Below are positions 55,508 through 60,000 of a DNA stretch of 60,000 bases, in pieces. The notes under the pieces are model-generated. The model did no database searches. It was not told where the DNA came from and was given only the letters and a program-made list of their open reading frames with translations. Location: contig OX485808.1 of assembly GCA_950295325.1 (NCBI GenBank), positions 31,084,527 to 31,144,526 of the forward strand. Direction: 5' to 3'. Numbering within the stretch: the first letter of the stretch is position 1; the number at the start of each line of letters is the position of its first letter. The stretch is from Polytrichum commune (Eukaryota; Streptophyta; Polytrichopsida; Polytrichales; Polytrichaceae). Position numbers and translations under genes: made by a program.

Positions 55508-58500
55508 GTCCGTGGAGAGGGCAACACCTTTGCCCCCATCATCTGCACTTGAATCCAAATGCGTATCCTCTCCACTACAATCAGTTTGTGTAGCTAAATA
55601 GCTACCCACATATGAAGTATCACCAAGAAATAGAAGTGGAAACATTTTATGGACCTCCAACTTCCCAAACTCTTGGGCCAAAGCCGAAAAAACACGTTGG
55701 GCTCGAAGCTCTTCCGCAACATGAAGTTTCAAAGGAAATAATCCCTCGGTGTCATTGACCTCAATGTGATCCTTGGATTGCAGCTCCATTGCCCCCTGAC
55801 CATTGTTCTCTGCCCTCAGAGTAAGCAATTGGTCATCCATACGTTGTTGAGCAGCAAGACAAATTCCAATTATCCACACAATGCTATTAAGATCCATAGC
55901 TTGCCCCAATAGGAAACGTCTCTGACCTTCCTGAAGCCCGTGAGCAGCCGTGGTACCTGTAAGAAAACCCATGGCGCGTTCCCGCTCATCTGCCGTAGGC
56001 TCCTCATAAGTTTGGGATTTTGAATCCCAAACCATGCCAGGTCCACGAGATCGAAATGCAAAAGACTGTCGATATGTCACAAAAGTAGGTAGTGCACCTC
56101 TCGGAATTCCCACCTTGTTAATTAATGCAAATGGCAAGGTGTCATCCTTGGTAACTGCCAAGGAAACACGATGATCATTTAAAATGTCATCCACCTTGCG
56201 ATCCATAAGGCGGGGAATGCGGGCAATCGTCGTTGACAGCACCCGAGGTGATACCAAGTTGGTCCAAAACCAACGAGGCCGATGAGCAAAGGATCCCAAA
56301 GATGCAGCATCCAGAAATGTTGGAGTACCCAGAATTTGGTTAATGTACTCACCATCCTTCACCACTTTGTGCCGGGTATCACCCAATAATGGTACATTTT
56401 CGAAAATGTACCCTTGCGGAGTTGATTGGTGGTTAAACCACCATTGCGTCAATCGCATCAAATCCGCAAACAAACTAGACCTAGGATCATCCAATCCCTG
56501 GCCAGTTCCTGCCCGCGAATGGCCTTGACAAGGCCATCCTGCAATAATCAAATCCACGTGGCCCAACCTTCTCAAATCCTCATCACTAATCATAGTGACA
56601 TCTTGAGGAAGTTGACCACAACATCCATGAATGGCAGAGGCTGACAATTGTGCGGGGTATCTCAACAACAATTGTTGGATGTGGTGTCGGACGGCTCTGT
56701 TGGCTGCATACCCATTGTCCACATGAATATATCGCCAAACTGTAATTCCAGCTTCCAACACTGCCGCCAAACCTGTGCCAATGCCTCCAAAGATCTCCAC
56801 AAGGACAATATCTTCTGGTGATGGTTGCCAACGAATGAGTTGAGCAAAAGAAAATGAGGATGAAGTTGGGGGTGCCTCTCCAAGCTCCAAATCCGCTACA
56901 ATGTGTCGACAATGGTCGGATAACTCCTTAGGAGTTCGCCATGGTGGAGGTGGATCCTTGAAATGTCGAGCAGGAATTTGAAAAGATGGTAAAAATTGTT
57001 GTTCTGCCGCATTACAAGTGTAGTCCATTGTTTCCTCCAATAAGACTGGAGCACAAGGCAAATCTGCAACTAAACCGCTGCAACCAAACATTGCCTCCGC
57101 AACCATAGTCATAGCAGTGGCTGCAAATGTGACGGGAATAAATACCTTCCTGCCATCTCCAGTGGACCATCCCGGTCTAATCCATGCCTCTTCCGTCCAA
57201 TTATCCAAACCAAAGCCAAGTGGGTAAAAAGCTTGCTGATCAACAAGTATATCATAGTTGGTAGCATTAGTAACAACACACTTCATTGACAAATGAATGT
57301 AAGTAGGCCCTGCCCCCACATGAAAAATCAAACGTAGAGGTGCCTTGGTGTAACCTGTTGCACGTTCAGTGCCCCCTACTGAAGTCACAATAGTGAATGG
57401 ACAAGGATCCAAGCTTGCTGGCGTCAATCCAAGACTGTCAGCGAGTCTTTTGCCAATCATAACCGGTTGAGCACCGGAATCCATCATAACTCTCAGTGGT
57501 GTAGCACGGATAGTGGGCATATCCGTGCGTGAAACGACAAACAAAGATTTGTCGTTCATCAACCGTACAACTCCAGGTTGCAAATTATGCCGTTCGCGAG
57601 CAGGCCTTGCAGAAATGTCTGCAAGATATGCCGCTCCCGACGCATAATTCGAAAATGACGTATCCACTGCTGAAATTGATGCTGGAGGAATATCAGTTTG
57701 CTTACCAAAAGCAATGATCGCCGCATCCGCAAGACTCGCTCGCAAATTGGCTAAGTCCTCCACCTCCTCAGCCACAGGTACGTCAACCACAGCTTGGGAT
57801 ACTTGAAGGGATGGCAAATCCGCCTTACCTTCTAACATTCTCCCAGCTAAATGAAAAACTGCAGCGGGCTTGAAATCCGAAGCCATAAACTCCGAACCGG
57901 AGAAAATTGGCATATGGAGAATTTTATATGCCAATGCCTGCGTAACATCCTTCGAGATGGAATCCCCATCTCTCAAAGGTACATGGTTTTTAGCCCCAAC
58001 AACAGTGGTGTCTACCAATCCAAATGAAAGAGGTAAACGTGCTTGACCAATTTGATCAGCTGGGCCGGCATGGCGAGGATGTAGCACCTCATTGCTACCA
58101 CCACTCGTGGAAGCCACCGCATCTGCCAATGTTTGTGAGCGAGTAGACGCCGCCGCCACCACCTCTCCAGCTGCTCCAAACATATACATGTCCGAACCCG
58201 AGGTGTGACCACCCACATGCGGCTCAGAAATTTGAGCAAAAGATGCAGAAGATTTGAGCTTTTGCTCAAGCTCTGCCACCTTAGCCTCAAGACTCTGCTC
58301 CCTTGGAGACTTTCCAGTGACATAACTGGCAGGCCGCATCTCAAGATGAAGTTGGAAACAATGATCCACATCGTGATTAGTGCCACCACAATGGCTACAT
58401 TTCAATTGTCTCTTCTTAGAATTGTCCCCTGCCCTTACTGGTTCCATCTTTTGTTTTAATTTTCCCAAAGGCTGAGTTTTCTTCTTCTTAGGACAATTGG

Positions 58501-59602
58501 GATCATTCTTCGAATGACCAGCTTCTCCACAACCCCAACAATGCAAAATCTTTTGCTCCTTGACGGGTTGAGTCTCAGCTAAACTACTAGTAGCTGTGAC
58601 AATTCTTCTTGGTTTCGGACTCTCTGTCATCCAAGATACCATATCCGTGGCATCATGTTGGCAAAGAGCCCGATCACATTTCTCAACCACGGCAAACGCT
58701 TGTGCAAGCGTAGCTCGGCCCTCGTAGTCGAGGATAATCCGAGGTGATGCCAACTCAAGTAGCCGCTTGTCAATCTTAGACAAAAATATTTTAACAAGCT
58801 GACTCTCAGCAAAAACACCTCCCGACTCCACCGCAAATCGCGCGAGTCGCGTATACATGGTCCGTGGAGTATCATCCTTCTCTCGGCGGAAATCCTGGAT
58901 GCGCTGCATCTGGTCTCGCCGAAACCCACCATACTCCACTTCCAAATGTGCGACAAATTCAGTAAGGGGATTAAATGGAGGTGGTGGACCAACAACCGTC
59001 AATGCTGCCTGTGTAGCACGTGCCATCCGTGAAAGGGTAGCCGTGCTACTGCCAGCCACCAGTGGCCCAAATGCCAGTTCTTGGTCCTCAGACTCCTCCG
59101 GTGGATCCTCCTCCTTTAAGGTGGGTGGAGCTAAGGTGGCAATCGCCCCATCTTTAAGGGCTGAAATAAGTTCAACCCGGGCCTCCCAATACTGCTCCAC
59201 CTCCCGAAGTTGTCGCTGATGACCCTCTGTCCAGCGTTCGTAAGTTTGGAGTGCCTCATACTCCAAATGCTGAGGCAGAAGTTCAAAGGCATACCAATCA
59301 TTGAAATTGGAAGACCTTTGGCGTTTCTCCTTAATCCAGGTACGAAACCGGAGTTTCCAATCGGGCAAGGAAATTCCCCCAGCTCGACCTGAGAACCGAT
59401 CACGCACTGAATTGTGGCGATCGTCCTCCATTTCGTCGAACGTGCCGACACTCCAAATCCGAAGCCTACTAGTAGTGTCCAACGCCGAAATAGGCTCAAA
59501 AGCCTCGTTGGTATCTACCTCTGGCTCAAGATTTGTGGTATGCACGTTTTCCAAATAATCTGGTGATGGAGATCGATAATATCGGCTCCTAGTTTGCACC
59601 AT
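55505..59602 (-). CDS. gag: Gag, aspartic protease, cytosine-5 DNA methyltransferase polyprotein
   Basis: 1365 codons from ATG at 59602 (MVQTRSRYYR). Residues 1-350: capsid-like region with helical segments. Two zinc knuckles: C355-C358-H363-C370 (slightly long last spacing) and canonical CX2CX4HX4C at 402-415. Heptads near 437-451. Protease at about 680-800 with active-site DSGA at 708-711. Methyltransferase at about 930-1255 with motif I EIFGGIGTG, motif IV WPCQ (C1025), motif VI ENV (1068-1070), motif VIII AHRPRWFW and a motif X-like GQAMDLNSIVWI. A tail of about 110 residues follows, with no known domain, up to the UAG. All signature residues are present and the frame is open. Roles: particle assembly, polyprotein cleavage, and probably methylation of DNA by the captured enzyme. 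Confidence 0.93.
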   Translation of the reverse strand: MVQTRSRYYRSPSPDYLENVHTTNLEPEVDTNEAFEPISALDTTSRLRIWSVGTFDEMEDDRHNSVRDRFSGRAGGISLPDWKLRFRTWIKEKRQRSSNFNDWYAFELLPQHLEYEALQTYERWTEGHQRQLREVEQYWEARVELISALKDGAIATLAPPTLKEEDPPEESEDQELAFGPLVAGSSTATLSRMARATQAALTVVGPPPPFNPLTEFVAHLEVEYGGFRRDQMQRIQDFRREKDDTPRTMYTRLARFAVESGGVFAESQLVKIFLSKIDKRLLELASPRIILDYEGRATLAQAFAVVEKCDRALCQHDATDMVSWMTESPKPRRIVTATSSLAETQPVKEQKILHCWGCGEAGHSKNDPNCPKKKKTQPLGKLKQKMEPVRAGDNSKKRQLKCSHCGGTNHDVDHCFQLHLEMRPASYVTGKSPREQSLEAKVAELEQKLKSSASFAQISEPHVGGHTSGSDMYMFGAAGEVVAAASTRSQTLADAVASTSGGSNEVLHPRHAGPADQIGQARLPLSFGLVDTTVVGAKNHVPLRDGDSISKDVTQALAYKILHMPIFSGSEFMASDFKPAAVFHLAGRMLEGKADLPSLQVSQAVVDVPVAEEVEDLANLRASLADAAIIAFGKQTDIPPASISAVDTSFSNYASGAAYLADISARPARERHNLQPGVVRLMNDKSLFVVSRTDMPTIRATPLRVMMDSGAQPVMIGKRLADSLGLTPASLDPCPFTIVTSVGGTERATGYTKAPLRLIFHVGAGPTYIHLSMKCVVTNATNYDILVDQQAFYPLGFGLDNWTEEAWIRPGWSTGDGRKVFIPVTFAATAMTMVAEAMFGCSGLVADLPCAPVLLEETMDYTCNAAEQQFLPSFQIPARHFKDPPPPWRTPKELSDHCRHIVADLELGEAPPTSSSFSFAQLIRWQPSPEDIVLVEIFGGIGTGLAAVLEAGITVWRYIHVDNGYAANRAVRHHIQQLLLRYPAQLSASAIHGCCGQLPQDVTMISDEDLRRLGHVDLIIAGWPCQGHSRAGTGQGLDDPRSSLFADLMRLTQWWFNHQSTPQGYIFENVPLLGDTRHKVVKDGEYINQILGTPTFLDAASLGSFAHRPRWFWTNLVSPRVLSTTIARIPRLMDRKVDDILNDHRVSLAVTKDDTLPFALINKVGIPRGALPTFVTYRQSFAFRSRGPGMVWDSKSQTYEEPTADERERAMGFLTGTTAAHGLQEGQRRFLLGQAMDLNSIVWIIGICLAAQQRMDDQLLTLRAENNGQGAMELQSKDHIEVNDTEGLFPLKLHVAEELRAQRVFSALAQEFGKLEVHKMFPLLFLGDTSYVGSYLATQTDCSGEDTHLDSSADDGGKGVALSTD
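55838..56815 (-). other. DNMT3-like cytosine-5 DNA methyltransferase domain inside the retrotransposon
   Basis: Residues about 930-1255 of ORF1. Motifs run in the normal order I-IV-VI-VIII-(TRD)-X, not the permuted order of plant DRM enzymes. FGGIGTGLAAV with RYIHVDNG, AHRPRWFWTNL and the late ERERAMGF resemble DNMT3-family segments, while PCQ is the general C5-methylase form. No chromodomain splits it, unlike chromomethylases. Catalytic Cys, Glu and Arg are all kept. Probable product is 5-methylcytosine; sequence preference cannot be read from this. Confidence 0.9.
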
Positions 59603-60000
59603 AAAATAATCACTTGAGTACCTGCAACTATCTACAAGGTAATGGCAACCTGCACCTGTTGCGGGCTATCTAAATGGCAATCCCTTGCCAAATGCCAAGT
59701 GTTTATGCCCCCAGAATTCCAAAATTGTGCAAAGGTTTGAGATTGGTAATTAAAATGAAAAATCAGCGTTGAAAAGGCTCATTTCCAAGGTGATTATGAA
59801 CTCCAATTAACAAACTAAGTGCACCAATGGACTCCTAGGAAGATTTCACACAAATTAGGCTCAAATTTCACTCCAATCGGAGTTAATTTGCTCCCAAAAA
59901 CAAAAATCAGCGTTGAAATTAGCAATTTCAGCAATGATTTTGACTTCCAATCAAAAATCCAATTACACCATTGGATTCCTTGGCAAATTTCACACAAAAT
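59603..60000 (-). repeat. Retrotransposon leader with 144-bp diverged tandem repeat (runs off window)
   Basis: AAATCAGCGTTGAAA occurs at about 59760 and again 144 bases later. GATTTCACACAAATT near 59834-59860 recurs as AAATTTCACACAAAAT at the window end. This is the 5' untranslated leader or start of the 5' LTR on the minus strand. No primer-binding site is recognised in what is visible. Confidence 0.7.

Larger units (their letters stand above)
51746..60000 (-). mobile_element. Ty3/gypsy-type LTR retrotransposon with DNMT and PHD domains (5' end outside window)
   Basis: Minus-strand element. Domain order is Gag with two zinc knuckles, aspartic protease, cytosine-5 DNA methyltransferase, in-frame UAG, reverse transcriptase, RNase H, integrase, PHD finger. 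RT-RH-IN order places it with Ty3/gypsy. The coding region (59602-52361) has no frameshift and only the one UAG. A 3' LTR candidate is at 51746-52020. The 5' LTR and primer-binding site are beyond position 60000, so the copy is incomplete in this window. Intact ORFs suggest a recent insertion. Confidence 0.92.

Noticed and set aside
59603-59760. tRNA primer-binding site upstream of ORF1
   Set aside because: I looked on the minus strand for a TGG-starting match to a plant tRNA 3' end and saw none convincing; it is probably outside the window.
1-60000. CRISPR arrays, rRNA, tRNA genes, bacterial operons
   Set aside because: No regularly spaced identical repeats with unique spacers, and no tRNA or rRNA signatures found by eye. 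Only the U2 genes are recognisable RNA genes.

Overview
The window looks like nuclear DNA of a land plant or close streptophyte relative. It holds spliceosomal-intron genes, a plant-type ferric reductase, three U2 snRNA genes, long AT-rich gene-poor stretches and many short inverted-repeat transposons. I cannot name the species. A DNMT3-like methyltransferase captured by a retrotransposon fits best with a non-seed streptophyte, but that is inference.

Layout. 1-1.4 kb: the last four coding exons of ALG11 (N-glycan precursor mannosyltransferase, plus strand), followed at 5.15-6.8 kb by a decayed duplicate of its exon 3 region that has been split by transposon insertions. 2-12.8 kb: non-coding DNA with several MITE families (TA target duplications, clear terminal inverted repeats) and a dead Tc1/mariner transposase. 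13.7-17.5 kb: a six-exon plus-strand gene for an unrecognised coiled-coil protein, all introns in phase 0, with MITEs in two introns. 18-20.5 kb: repeats. About 20.56-30.7 kb and 39.13-46.9 kb: two arms of a very large, diverged inverted duplication. Each arm carries a U2 snRNA gene, and a third U2 unit sits in the spacer. The spacer also carries an intronless ferric reductase (FRO) gene broken by one frameshift at its NADPH-binding motif, and a hypothetical coiled-coil ORF. 46.1-49.3 kb: a tandem array beside a minus-strand multi-exon gene of unknown function. 49.3-51.7 kb: an 85-bp minisatellite and another MITE. 51.7-60 kb: a Ty3/gypsy-type LTR retrotransposon on the minus strand that runs off the window end.

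The retrotransposon is the most notable item. Its first ORF encodes Gag (two zinc knuckles), an aspartic protease and a complete-looking cytosine-5 DNA methyltransferase domain. The second ORF, in the same frame after a single UAG, encodes reverse transcriptase, RNase H, integrase and a C-terminal PHD finger. The UAG is followed by CAA UCA, which fits the tobamovirus-type CAR-YYA readthrough context. The element thus appears to carry a DNA-methylation writer and a histone-reader-like domain in one readthrough polyprotein. Both ORFs are uninterrupted, suggesting a young copy.
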